This document shows positions 33,986 to 41,474 of a stretch of 64,000 nt of DNA, piece after piece. The stretch is from NCBI GenBank assembly GCA_963803245.1, contig CAWDLI010000015.1, forward strand, positions 417,364 through 481,363, in the 5' to 3' direction. The notes under the pieces are model-generated. The model saw only the letters and a program-made list of their open reading frames with translations. It did no database searches and was not told the DNA's origin. Within the stretch, counting starts at the first letter, position 1, and each line of letters starts with the position of its first letter. A program made the position numbers and the translations under genes. This DNA comes from JACVRW01 sp963803245 (GTDB taxonomy: Bacteria > Actinomycetota > Thermoleophilia > Solirubrobacterales > Thermoleophilaceae).

Positions 33986-35838
33986 CACCGGTCGACGCCG
34001 AGGGGCTGCTGGAGCTGGCCCGGCGCGCGCACCGGAGCGGCGACGACGAAGGGACCCTGGCGGCGCTCGTGGGCGTGGTGGACGCCTCCGACTCGTTCGC
34101 CGTCTGGCTGGCGGCGTCGGCCCTGCTCGGCAAGCTCCGCGTGGACGGCTCGCCGCTCGTCCGGCGCACGATCAGAGCGGGCCTGCTCGGCTCGTACACC
34201 ACGGCCCAGCTGGCGGCGTTCCTGAAGCTCGCGGCGCTCTGGACGGGCGTGCACCTCGAGCTGTACGAGGCCGGCTACGACCAGCTCCACCAGGAGGCGC
34301 TCGACGAGAACAGCGCGCTCTACGCCTTCGAGCCGGACCACGTGGTGCTGGCCGTCCACGCCGGCGCGCTGCGGCTGCCCGCGCTGAGCGCCGACCCCGA
34401 CGGCGACGTGCGCGCTGAGGTGGACCGCTGGCGCGGGCTGTGGGACACGCTCTCCGGCCGGGCCGGGGCCAGGGTCGTGCAGCACAACTTCGCCGTGCCG
34501 CCCGAGGTCGCGGCCGGGCACCTGGCGGCGCGCCTTCCCGGAAGCCGCTACGCGATGACCGCCCGCGTGAACGCGGGACTCGGGGAGGCGGCCGGCGAGG
34601 CGGTGAGCATCGTCGACTGCGAGCGGCTGGCCGGGACGATCGGCAAGGAGCGCTGGTTCGATCCGCGTTACTGGAACATCTCGAAGCAGGCGGTGGCGCT
34701 CGAGGCCGTCCCCCTGCTCGCGCGGCACACCGCGGCGGTGCTCGCGGCCGGAGTGGGCCTGAGCCGCAGATGCGTGGTCTGCGACCTGGACAACACCCTC
34801 TGGGGCGGCGTGGTCGGCGAGGACGGCCTCGATGGGATCGAGGTCGGCGGCACCCCCGACGGTGAGGCCTACCTCGCCCTGCAGGACCATCTGCGCGAGC
34901 TGCGCGACCTGGGCGTGGTCCTCGCCGTGGTCTCGAAGAACCTGGACGCGGACGCAAGGCGGCCGTTCGAGCAGCACCCCAACATGCGGCTCCGGCTCGA
35001 CGACTTCGTGGTGTTCGACGCGAGCTGGGACGACAAGGCCACGGCGCTGCGCCGGGTGGCCGACACGATCGGGATCGGCCTCGACTCGCTCGTCCTGCTC
35101 GATGACAATCCCGCCGAGCGCGACCTGGTGCGCCGGCTCGTGCCCGAGGTGGCGGTGATCGAGCTGCCTCCCGAGCCGTCCGGCTACGTCCGCGCACTCG
35201 CGCGCTATCCGCTGCTCGAGCAACAGGCGGTGACCGAGGCGGACGCGGCGCGGACCGCGTCGTACCAGGCGCGCGCCCGCGCCACGGCTCTGCGGCAGTC
35301 CGCGGCCGGCATCGACGAGTTCCTGGAAAGCCTCGGGATGACGGCTCGCATCGAGCCCTTCTCGGACCTGGACCTGCCGCGGGTGGTCCAGCTGGTCGGC
35401 AAGACCAACCAGCTGAACCTCACGAGCAGGCGCCACGACGCCGCGACGGTCCGGGCCTTCATGGAGGATCCGGAGTGTGTGGACCTCTCTCTCAGGCTGC
35501 GAGACCGCTTCGGGGACCACGGCCTGGTGGGCGTGCTCATCGGCCGGCGGGTGGAAGACTCGCTCGACATCGACACGCTGTTGCTCAGCTGCCGCGTGAT
35601 CGGCCGCACGGCGGAGCGCGCCCTGATGGCCCGGGCCTCCCGGCGAGCCGTGGAGCTCGGCTGCACGAGCATCACGGGCACGTTCGAGCCCACCGACCGC
35701 AACCAGCCCGCGAGCGACGTCTACCCGCGTCTCGGGTTCGCGCCCGTGGCCAGCCCGGGCGAGGGGTCGCGCTGGGAGTACGACCTGGTTCGGCAGGGCC
35801 CCATCGTCAGCCCCTTCATCGAGGAGGCGCCGGAGTGA
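33961..35838 (+). CDS. FkbH-like HAD-superfamily enzyme (glyceryl-ACP synthase type)
   Basis: 625 residues from GTG 33961, overlapping the methyltransferase by 25 bases. Residues 1-260 are the N-terminal domain of long FkbH-like proteins (VVQHNFAVPP, WFDPRYWNISKQ). The HAD phosphatase domain begins at about residue 270 with VVCDLDNTLWGGVVGEDG, where D275 and D277 are the nucleophile and acid; LAVVSKNLDADA and LLDDNPAERDLV are motifs II/IV. From about residue 430 a GNAT-like domain follows (VVQLVGKTNQLNLTSRR, DHGLVGVLI). In polyketide pathways this enzyme dephosphorylates 1,3-bisphosphoglycerate and loads glycerate on an acyl carrier protein. An ACP gene follows with a 4-base overlap (GTGA), so the same reaction is likely here. 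Confidence 0.88.
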   Translation: MGPGDQALTPVDAEGLLELARRAHRSGDDEGTLAALVGVVDASDSFAVWLAASALLGKLRVDGSPLVRRTIRAGLLGSYTTAQLAAFLKLAALWTGVHLELYEAGYDQLHQEALDENSALYAFEPDHVVLAVHAGALRLPALSADPDGDVRAEVDRWRGLWDTLSGRAGARVVQHNFAVPPEVAAGHLAARLPGSRYAMTARVNAGLGEAAGEAVSIVDCERLAGTIGKERWFDPRYWNISKQAVALEAVPLLARHTAAVLAAGVGLSRRCVVCDLDNTLWGGVVGEDGLDGIEVGGTPDGEAYLALQDHLRELRDLGVVLAVVSKNLDADARRPFEQHPNMRLRLDDFVVFDASWDDKATALRRVADTIGIGLDSLVLLDDNPAERDLVRRLVPEVAVIELPPEPSGYVRALARYPLLEQQAVTEADAARTASYQARARATALRQSAAGIDEFLESLGMTARIEPFSDLDLPRVVQLVGKTNQLNLTSRRHDAATVRAFMEDPECVDLSLRLRDRFGDHGLVGVLIGRRVEDSLDIDTLLLSCRVIGRTAERALMARASRRAVELGCTSITGTFEPTDRNQPASDVYPRLGFAPVASPGEGSRWEYDLVRQGPIVSPFIEEAPE

Positions 35839-36080
35839 GCTCGTCGGTGCTGGAGCGCATCGAGGGCATCGTCCGCGACGCCCTCGCGGACGACTCGGTC
35901 AGGCTGAGCCCCGACACCACGGCGGCGGACGTGTCCGGATGGGACTCGCTCGCGCACGTGAACATCATGTTCATGATCGAGCAGGACCTCGGCGTGCGGT
36001 TCACCGACGACGAATTCACCGGCTTCGTGAACGTCGGCGAGCTCGAGCGGATGATCGCGAGCAAGCGCTCGGGGGCGTGA
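35835..36080 (+). CDS. Acyl carrier protein
   Basis: 81 residues from GTG 35835, overlapping the FkbH stop. The 4-phosphopantetheine site is Ser38 in GWDSLAHVN, placed at the start of helix II as in all ACPs; acidic helix II (MIEQDLGVRF) and the DDEF and VNVGELERMI helices follow. It should carry the three-carbon unit made by the FkbH-like enzyme. No ketosynthase, adenylation or other chain-building gene is in the window, which argues against polyketide or fatty acid synthesis and for delivery to a glycan acyltransferase. The acyltransferase gene begins at the end of this one. Confidence 0.9.
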   Translation: MSSSVLERIEGIVRDALADDSVRLSPDTTAADVSGWDSLAHVNIMFMIEQDLGVRFTDDEFTGFVNVGELERMIASKRSGA

Positions 36081-36082
36081 GG

Positions 36083-36607
36083 ATGGCCGGCGAAGGGCCG
36101 TCACACCGGCTTCGAGGCGCGCGGGCCAGGGTCCTCCAGGTGATCGCGCTCTACGCCCCCGGGGCCGAGACCGTCCGGGTGCGCCTGCACCGCTGGCGCG
36201 GAGTGACGATCGCCGACGGCGCGTTCATCGGCACCGCGGCCCTGATCGAGACGGAGCGCCCGGACCTGGTTTCGATCGGCAGTGGGGTCACGGTCGGCAT
36301 CAGGAGCACGATCGTCGCCCACTTCAGGGGCCTCACCGCCGCGGAGCGCGGCGAGGGCGGGGAGCGGTTCTCGGTGGTGATCGAGGACGACGTGTTCATT
36401 GGGCCGGGAGCGCTGATCCTGCCCGGGGTGCGCCTCGGTCACGGCGCGGTGGTCACCGCCGGAAGCGTGGTCACGAGCAGCGTCCCGGCCATGACGATGG
36501 TGCAGGGCAATCCGGCCAAGCCCGTGGCGCGCTGCGGGATCGCGCTGAGCCTGCGCACTCCGCCCGGCGAGTTCTATCGCCGGCTTCAGCCGCTCAGGTC
36601 GGCGTAG
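36083..36607 (+). CDS. Left-handed beta-helix (hexapeptide-repeat) acyltransferase
   Basis: 174 residues from ATG 36083; GTG 36077, overlapping the ACP stop as GTGA, is also in frame. The centre shows hexapeptide rungs: GVTIADGAFIGTAALIE, VSIGSGVTVGIRSTIVAH (His likely catalytic, about residue 80), VVIEDDVFIGPGALILP and GHGAVVTAGSVVTSS, then QGNPAKPVARCG as at the end of many sugar O-acetyltransferases. Family members use acetyl-CoA or acyl-ACP. Position directly behind an ACP makes an acyl-ACP donor plausible, with a glycan or nucleotide sugar as acceptor (inference). It ends 22 bases inside the convergent deacetylase gene. Confidence 0.85.
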   Translation: MAGEGPSHRLRGARARVLQVIALYAPGAETVRVRLHRWRGVTIADGAFIGTAALIETERPDLVSIGSGVTVGIRSTIVAHFRGLTAAERGEGGERFSVVIEDDVFIGPGALILPGVRLGHGAVVTAGSVVTSSVPAMTMVQGNPAKPVARCGIALSLRTPPGEFYRRLQPLRSA

Positions 36608-37347
36608 GAGCCCAGCCGGTGCCCCTCGATCAGCCGCTTCCAGCCAGCGGACAGCAGATACGCGCGCTCGTCCTCCCAGCCGGGGTGCACCATGACCTCG
36701 ACCGGCACCCGGCGCGCCATGTCCAGCCGGCGCTCGATCCCCTGCCCGCCGAACACGGGCTCGATCTCGCGGATCGACACGAAGTACGTGGTCGTGACGA
36801 AGCGCCGCCGGATGTAGCTGTTGGTCGTCCAGCGGACGAGGCGCTTCCACCCTGGCTTCTGACCGCGCTCGTGCGTCCAGCTGAGCCGCACCCGCGTCCC
36901 GGCCTCGAGCGCGCGGCTCGCGAGCACGTTGGGCCAGGTGTGCACGTGCGTCTCGCCGTCCACGTGGGTCGGCTCGCGCCCGTACAGCTCCCGGAAGCGG
37001 CGGACCTGGTCATCGATCGTGCTGCTCACGTCCCGCTGGAGGCGCGGGTTGGGCACCACGCGCTTCCAGCGGCCGCTGCGCAGGTAGGCGGCCAGCCGGC
37101 TCTGGCGCTCGCGGGCCTCCGCGGGAGCACCGGGGTCGGTGTACGGCGAGGTGAGGTTCAGGTGCAGCCCGACCGGCAGGCCGAGCTCGAGGGCGTTTCG
37201 GGCCGCGCGGTCCGAGTCGGCCATCCAGACCATCGCCGAGGCGCTGGTGAGCCGGCCCTCCCGGAAGCATTCGCCGATCGCGTCGGTGGTGGGGCGGTCC
37301 ACGCCCCAGTCATCCGCGTTGACGATGAGCAGGCCGGGAGGCGTCAC
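36586..37347 (-). CDS. ChbG/YdjC-family carbohydrate deacetylase
   Basis: 253 residues from GTG/ATG at 37347. LLIVNADDWGVDRPTTDAI at the N-terminus carries the metal-binding aspartates; LPVGLHLNLT, THVDGETHVHTWPN and VEVMVHPGWEDE supply the histidines, matching the YdjC fold (PF04794). ChbG of E. coli deacetylates chito-oligosaccharides; relatives in surface-glycan loci are thought to deacetylate lipid-linked sugars. There is no signal peptide, so it acts in the cytosol or at the inner membrane face. Its 3' end overlaps the acyltransferase by 22 bases tail to tail. It could remove the acetyl group whose place another acyl then takes (inference). Confidence 0.85.
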   Translation of the reverse strand: MTPPGLLIVNADDWGVDRPTTDAIGECFREGRLTSASAMVWMADSDRAARNALELGLPVGLHLNLTSPYTDPGAPAEARERQSRLAAYLRSGRWKRVVPNPRLQRDVSSTIDDQVRRFRELYGREPTHVDGETHVHTWPNVLASRALEAGTRVRLSWTHERGQKPGWKRLVRWTTNSYIRRRFVTTTYFVSIREIEPVFGGQGIERRLDMARRVPVEVMVHPGWEDERAYLLSAGWKRLIEGHRLGSYADLSG

Positions 37348-37410
37348 GATTGGGAGCGGCGCGGAACGGCACGTCGCGGCGTCGGGAATCTAGCAGCGCC
37401 GGCGTGCGGC

Positions 37411-38397
37411 TCAGCCGAGGAAGCCGGGCGTCCTGTAGCCCAGGCCGACCCTGCCGCGAGGAACGAAGCTGCCGCCGGGAGGCGACCCCGCCCTGACCTG
37501 GCCGCGAACCCCGAGCCCGGGCCAGGAGACCGTGGTCGCGCCGCCCACGCCACGGCACCCGAGCGGCGAATCAACCATCGGCCAGACCGAGGCGGCGAGC
37601 GAGCGCCCCGCCTTGGGCTGCACGTACACCTCGCTCAGCGACACGTCGGGCGAGCGGCAGCTTTCCGCCCCGGTGGTGAGCCACAGGAGCTTTCCGCCGG
37701 TGCTCGGGCGCGTGTCGAAGTAGGAGAGATCGACGTTCTGGATGCTCACGTCCCCGACCCGGCGCAGATCGGCGGGAATCTGAAGGCCCTGGTAGTTGCT
37801 CGTGGCGCTGAGACGGTCGATCCTGAGGTCGCGGACGCCTCCGAACGGCTGCACAACGTCGGCGTGCCAGCCCTCGAAGGAGCCACTCACTCCCTCGACT
37901 CGCACGTTCTCGATCTGGACTCGGGCCCTGGGGGCGTTGATGTCGATGGCATCCCAGCTGACCCCCGGAGTGCCCTGGAGCAGGAGACCCTCGAGATGCA
38001 CCGTGCCGACGCTGCCCTTGATGTAGATGGCCTGCCTGTCCGCGTCCTCCCTGCCGCCGGGCGGCACCGTGGCCCAGCCGCCGCGCACCACGACGTTGCG
38101 ACCGCCCTTGATGGTGGTCGCTCCGCGCTTCAGGCCGTTCGGGAAGACGAGGACGTAGTCCCGGCGGTTGTCGAGGTCGAGCACCGAACGGCCTCTTCCC
38201 AGCTTGATCGTCACGGGCCTGTCGAGCTGCGGCGGTGCCCAGCGCAGGCCGGTGTGCGGCTGCACCTGCGACCGGCCCTGGCTCTTTCGAGCCTCGGCGA
38301 CGGAGGGAATCAGGGCGGCGAGGAGGGCGCAGACCAGCAACAGCACGCGAAGCGGCGGGAGCGGGCGCGCCCCTGCCGGGGGCTTACGCGCTTTCAC
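37411..38397 (-). CDS. Secreted parallel beta-helix protein (paralogue of 30376-31431)
   Basis: 328 residues from GTG 38397. A signal peptide (LRVLLLVCALLAALIP, cleavage near AEA) replaces the membrane anchor of the paralogue. LRWAPPQLDRPVTIKLGRG, TTIKGGRNVVVRGGW, GTVHLEGLLLQG and VQIENVRVEGVSGSFEG give beta-helix rungs; HADVVQPFGG, SNYQGLQIPADL, WLTTGAESCRS and PPGGSFVPRG are shared with 30376. Cysteines in SCRS and LGCRG are conserved between the two and may pair. Exported and probably acting on the polysaccharide; enzyme activity unknown. It is divergent from the flippase gene at 38427, 29 bases apart. Confidence 0.72.
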   Translation of the reverse strand: MKARKPPAGARPLPPLRVLLLVCALLAALIPSVAEARKSQGRSQVQPHTGLRWAPPQLDRPVTIKLGRGRSVLDLDNRRDYVLVFPNGLKRGATTIKGGRNVVVRGGWATVPPGGREDADRQAIYIKGSVGTVHLEGLLLQGTPGVSWDAIDINAPRARVQIENVRVEGVSGSFEGWHADVVQPFGGVRDLRIDRLSATSNYQGLQIPADLRRVGDVSIQNVDLSYFDTRPSTGGKLLWLTTGAESCRSPDVSLSEVYVQPKAGRSLAASVWPMVDSPLGCRGVGGATTVSWPGLGVRGQVRAGSPPGGSFVPRGRVGLGYRTPGFLG

Positions 38398-38426
38398 TCT
38401 TCTGGTATCGGCAGGAGCGGCGAGGG

Positions 38427-39743
38427 ATGAGTCCCCGAGCCGCTCCGCTGGACGAATCGCGGGGCGGGCCGCTCGGGCTCATCCGCCGGGTCGTCCGCTC
38501 CAGGGAGCTGCGCCCGATCTTCGTGTCGACCTTCGGCGAGGGCGGCTCGCGTGCGGTGAACTTCCTCTTCTACCTCGCGGTGGCCCGCGCGCTCTCACCG
38601 GCGGGCTTCGGAGAGGTGCGCTACACGATCACCCTCGCCACCGTGGCCCTCTGCCTCACGCAGGTGCTGTCCAACGCGATGAACAGGGAGCTCGGGGCCG
38701 TCCGGCTCGACCGGGCGCGCACGCGGGAGGTGCTCGGCACGGCGCTCGTGGTCGGCGTCGCGCTGTGGCTGGGATCGGCGGCGCTCTGCGTGAGTGCGAG
38801 CGCAGCCGGCCTGACGGGCACCGCGAGCGCGCTCGGGCTGGTGGCGGCGTTGAGCGGCCTGACCGTCTTCCAGCTCTACTACGCGGCCGCACGCGGGCTC
38901 GGGGCTGCCAACCGGGCCGCCGCCATCTACTTCGGCACCGCGGTGGTGAACCTCGGCGCCTTCCTCGCGGTCTGGGCGCTCGCCACGCCCACCCCCACCA
39001 TCGCTCTGGTGATCTTCGGCACGAGCAGCGTGGTGCCGATCCTTATCGCCGAGTTGGCCCGCCCCGTCGTCGCGCAGCATGGACTGCGGCCGGCGCGCCG
39101 GGCACTCCGCGAGCTCTGGCTGATCGGAGGGCCGCTCATTCTCGCCCAGATCGGCTACCTGACCTGGGTTTCCGCCGACCAGATCTGGGTCGAGACGCAG
39201 CTCGGGTCGCACGAGATCGGCCTGTACAGCGCGGCGCGCAACCTCTCCATCCTGCTCCTGGTGATCCCGGCGGGGGTGGCCGGCGTGCTGGCTCCGCGGG
39301 TGGCCGAGCTGCTCAGCGCACGCCGCGAGGACCGGGCGGCCCGCCTGCTCCGGCTGGTGACCATGGCCGCGACCCTTGCCGTGGGCGCGCTGGCCGGCGT
39401 GCTGATCCTGGCCCGGGAGGAGCTCCTCACCTTCCTCTACGGCGACGAATACGGCGCGGCGGCCCCGGCTCTCGTGGGACTGTGCGTCTCCGCGGTGGCC
39501 TACACGGCGTTCGCCGTGGTCGCCAACGGGGCCGTGGGCTTCGGACGCCCCCGGGTCTACGCCGCCGGGATCGCGGTCGCCGCGTGCGTCGAGGTGGTCG
39601 CGCTGCTCGTGACGGACAGCACGAGCGCCAGCACCGCCGCCTGGAGCTCCGCGGGCGGGATCTTCGCCGCCCTGCTCTTCATTCTGGGCTGGCTGCGGCT
39701 CCGGCCCCTGCCCACCCAAAAGGGGGGGCGCCCGAACGGTTAG
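38427..39743 (+). CDS. Wzx-type polysaccharide flippase (MOP superfamily)
   Basis: 438 residues from ATG 38427, preceded by GGAGCGGCGAGGG. Twelve to fourteen hydrophobic segments cover the whole length; FGEGGSRAVNFLFYLAVARA and PAGFGEVRYTITLA at the N-terminus and the TWVSADQIWVETQLG and EIGLYSAARNLSILLLV blocks in the middle are typical of RfbX/Wzx transporters (PF01943/PF13440). It moves undecaprenyl-linked repeat units from the inner to the outer face. The polymerase gene lies at the end of the same direction run (42886), so the locus follows the Wzx/Wzy route. Confidence 0.87.
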   Translation: MSPRAAPLDESRGGPLGLIRRVVRSRELRPIFVSTFGEGGSRAVNFLFYLAVARALSPAGFGEVRYTITLATVALCLTQVLSNAMNRELGAVRLDRARTREVLGTALVVGVALWLGSAALCVSASAAGLTGTASALGLVAALSGLTVFQLYYAAARGLGAANRAAAIYFGTAVVNLGAFLAVWALATPTPTIALVIFGTSSVVPILIAELARPVVAQHGLRPARRALRELWLIGGPLILAQIGYLTWVSADQIWVETQLGSHEIGLYSAARNLSILLLVIPAGVAGVLAPRVAELLSARREDRAARLLRLVTMAATLAVGALAGVLILAREELLTFLYGDEYGAAAPALVGLCVSAVAYTAFAVVANGAVGFGRPRVYAAGIAVAACVEVVALLVTDSTSASTAAWSSAGGIFAALLFILGWLRLRPLPTQKGGRPNG

Positions 39744-39780
39744 GGTGGCTAGGTCAGGCGACTCTGTCTACCCTCAGGGA

Positions 39781-40398
39781 ATGTCGGGCAATGAGGGTCG
39801 CGCCCTCGCGCATCAAACGGTCAGGACGACCAGGCGCAGTGGAGGCATTCTCGGGGTGGCCCTGGAGGCTGCGCGCTGGGCCCAGGACGCGGCGCGCGAT
39901 CGCGCGTCCGAGTTCATCGACGACTGGAACTCACGCCCCGTGCGACGGCCCACTCCCTACGTGGCCCCCGTCGCGACGCCCGACCCGGAGCCGCCGTACG
40001 AGGACGTGGCAGGCCGGCTGGAGCACAAGGTGAGGGTCCTCGAGCAGGCCCTCGACGCACTCGGCGCGGAGTTGCATCGTCCCGTGGCGGAGGCGCGCGC
40101 CGTCGAGGCGGCGATGGGGCCCCTGACCGGTCGCATCGCCAGCGCCATCGAGCGCGCGGGCCTCAACTTCCAGGCGACGCAGGCCCTCGGGCGCGGCGCC
40201 TCCGACGCCGGGCCCCCGACCCAACAGCTTCCGGCCGCACCGGTTCCAGAGGCCCACGGCTCCAACGGCGTTCATGCCGGCACCCATGCGGCCGCGCCGG
40301 ATCAGGACGTCCGGCTCGAGGACCCGTACGGCTTGCTCCGCCCCGTGCCTCCCGCGCCCAAGCGGCGCCGATTCCGCCGCGAGGGCTCCGGCTCGTGA
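39781..40398 (+). CDS. Hypothetical protein with short coiled coil
   Basis: 205 residues from ATG 39781 (CAGGGA just before it); GTG 39745 is an in-frame alternative. Not recognised. There is no signal peptide or membrane helix. Residues 20-50 are basic and amphipathic (GVALEAARWAQDAARDRA), a helical stretch around residues 80-130 (HKVRVLEQALDALGAEL) has heptad spacing, then a flexible Pro/Ala region and a very basic tail (PKRRRFRREGSGS). It lies between the flippase and a glycosyltransferase, to which it is coupled by GTGA, so a role as an assembly or scaffold factor of the export machinery is possible but unsupported by homology. Confidence 0.6.
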   Translation: MSGNEGRALAHQTVRTTRRSGGILGVALEAARWAQDAARDRASEFIDDWNSRPVRRPTPYVAPVATPDPEPPYEDVAGRLEHKVRVLEQALDALGAELHRPVAEARAVEAAMGPLTGRIASAIERAGLNFQATQALGRGASDAGPPTQQLPAAPVPEAHGSNGVHAGTHAAAPDQDVRLEDPYGLLRPVPPAPKRRRFRREGSGS

Positions 40399-41474
40399 GC
40401 CCGAGCGCAGGGAACGCCGCCCTGGGCGGCCGTCCGCCCGTGTCCATGATCGCCTGGAGCTCGGTGGAGGGACGCTCAAGCGAGATCGGCGCGGCGCTCG
40501 GCGGGGACTCGCGTTCCTTCTACGACCTCGAGATCGTCGACCGCAGGCTGGTGCCGGCGCGCTATCTCCTCAGCGCGGCTCGCACGGTCCGGTACCTGAT
40601 CACCAGGCGGCCCCGGGCCGTGATCGCCACCAACCCGCCGGTCGTCCCCGGACTGCTCGCCTGGGCGTACGGAAAGCTGACGGGGGCGCGGGTCATGTTG
40701 GACAGTCACCCCTCCTCCTTCGATCCGAACGTGCACGGACAGCTTGCGCGTCAGCTTCCCCTGCACCGCTGGCTGACCCGCCGCGTCGCGGGCACGATCG
40801 TCACCGGGCCGGAGCTTGCCCAGCAGGTGCGCGACTGGGGCGGCCGGCCGATCGTCTTCCACGAGGCGCCCCCGACCTGGACCGTGCCCGCTCCCGGCCC
40901 GGTCGCCGATCCTCCGCGCGTGCTGGTGCTCGGGGGACTGGCGGCCGATGAGCCCCTGGCGGAGACGCTCGCCGCCGCGGGACAGCTCCCAGGCGTGGAG
41001 TTCCGGATCACGGGCGATCCGCGACGCTGCCCACCGGGCCTGGTGGAGTCGGCGCCCGCGAACGTGCGGTTCACCGGCTACCTCCGCGGGCAGGACTACG
41101 TTCAGGCCCTGGCGGACTCGGACATCGTCCTCAGCCTCACGAAGCGAAGCGAGGCCGTGAGCCGGGCCACCTATGAAGCCGTCTACGCTTTGAGGCCCGT
41201 GGTCACGAGTCAGTCCGAGCTCACCGAGGGCTTGTTCCCGTACGCGTTGCGGGTGACCAACGACACCCCCTCGATCGCATGGGGTGTGCGCGGAGCCATC
41301 GCTCGCCACGCCGAGCTCGCGGCTGCCGCGCCGGAAGCTCGCGACCTGCAACTTCGCCGTGTGAAGCGGCAACTGATCGACCTGGGCGTCCTACTTGGCC
41401 TGGACCCGTTCAACTCTCCGTCGGAGACGGAGCCGACTCTGTCCTCGACTGCATCAATCGGAGGCCTTGGATGA
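40395..41474 (+). CDS. Glycosyltransferase family 4-like protein
   Basis: 359 residues from GTG 40395. VIATNPPVVPGLLAWAYG, VMLDSHPSSFDPN and TIVTGPELAQQV match the N-terminal half of GT4-like enzymes, and VLVLGGLAADEPLAETLA, VRFTGYLRGQDYVQALADSD and SRATYEAVYALRPVVTSQ the C-terminal half. The usual EX7E glutamate pair is partly kept (E in TYEA, then about eight residues on VT). It is coupled on both sides: GTGA with the hypothetical gene and ATGA with the Wzz-like gene. Likely adds a sugar of the repeat unit. Confidence 0.75.
   Translation: MSPSAGNAALGGRPPVSMIAWSSVEGRSSEIGAALGGDSRSFYDLEIVDRRLVPARYLLSAARTVRYLITRRPRAVIATNPPVVPGLLAWAYGKLTGARVMLDSHPSSFDPNVHGQLARQLPLHRWLTRRVAGTIVTGPELAQQVRDWGGRPIVFHEAPPTWTVPAPGPVADPPRVLVLGGLAADEPLAETLAAAGQLPGVEFRITGDPRRCPPGLVESAPANVRFTGYLRGQDYVQALADSDIVLSLTKRSEAVSRATYEAVYALRPVVTSQSELTEGLFPYALRVTNDTPSIAWGVRGAIARHAELAAAAPEARDLQLRRVKRQLIDLGVLLGLDPFNSPSETEPTLSSTASIGGLG

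Noticed and set aside
33961..36080. A polyketide methoxymalonyl-ACP route.
   Set aside because: The dehydrogenases (FkbI/FkbK type) and any polyketide synthase are absent, and neighbours are glycan genes.
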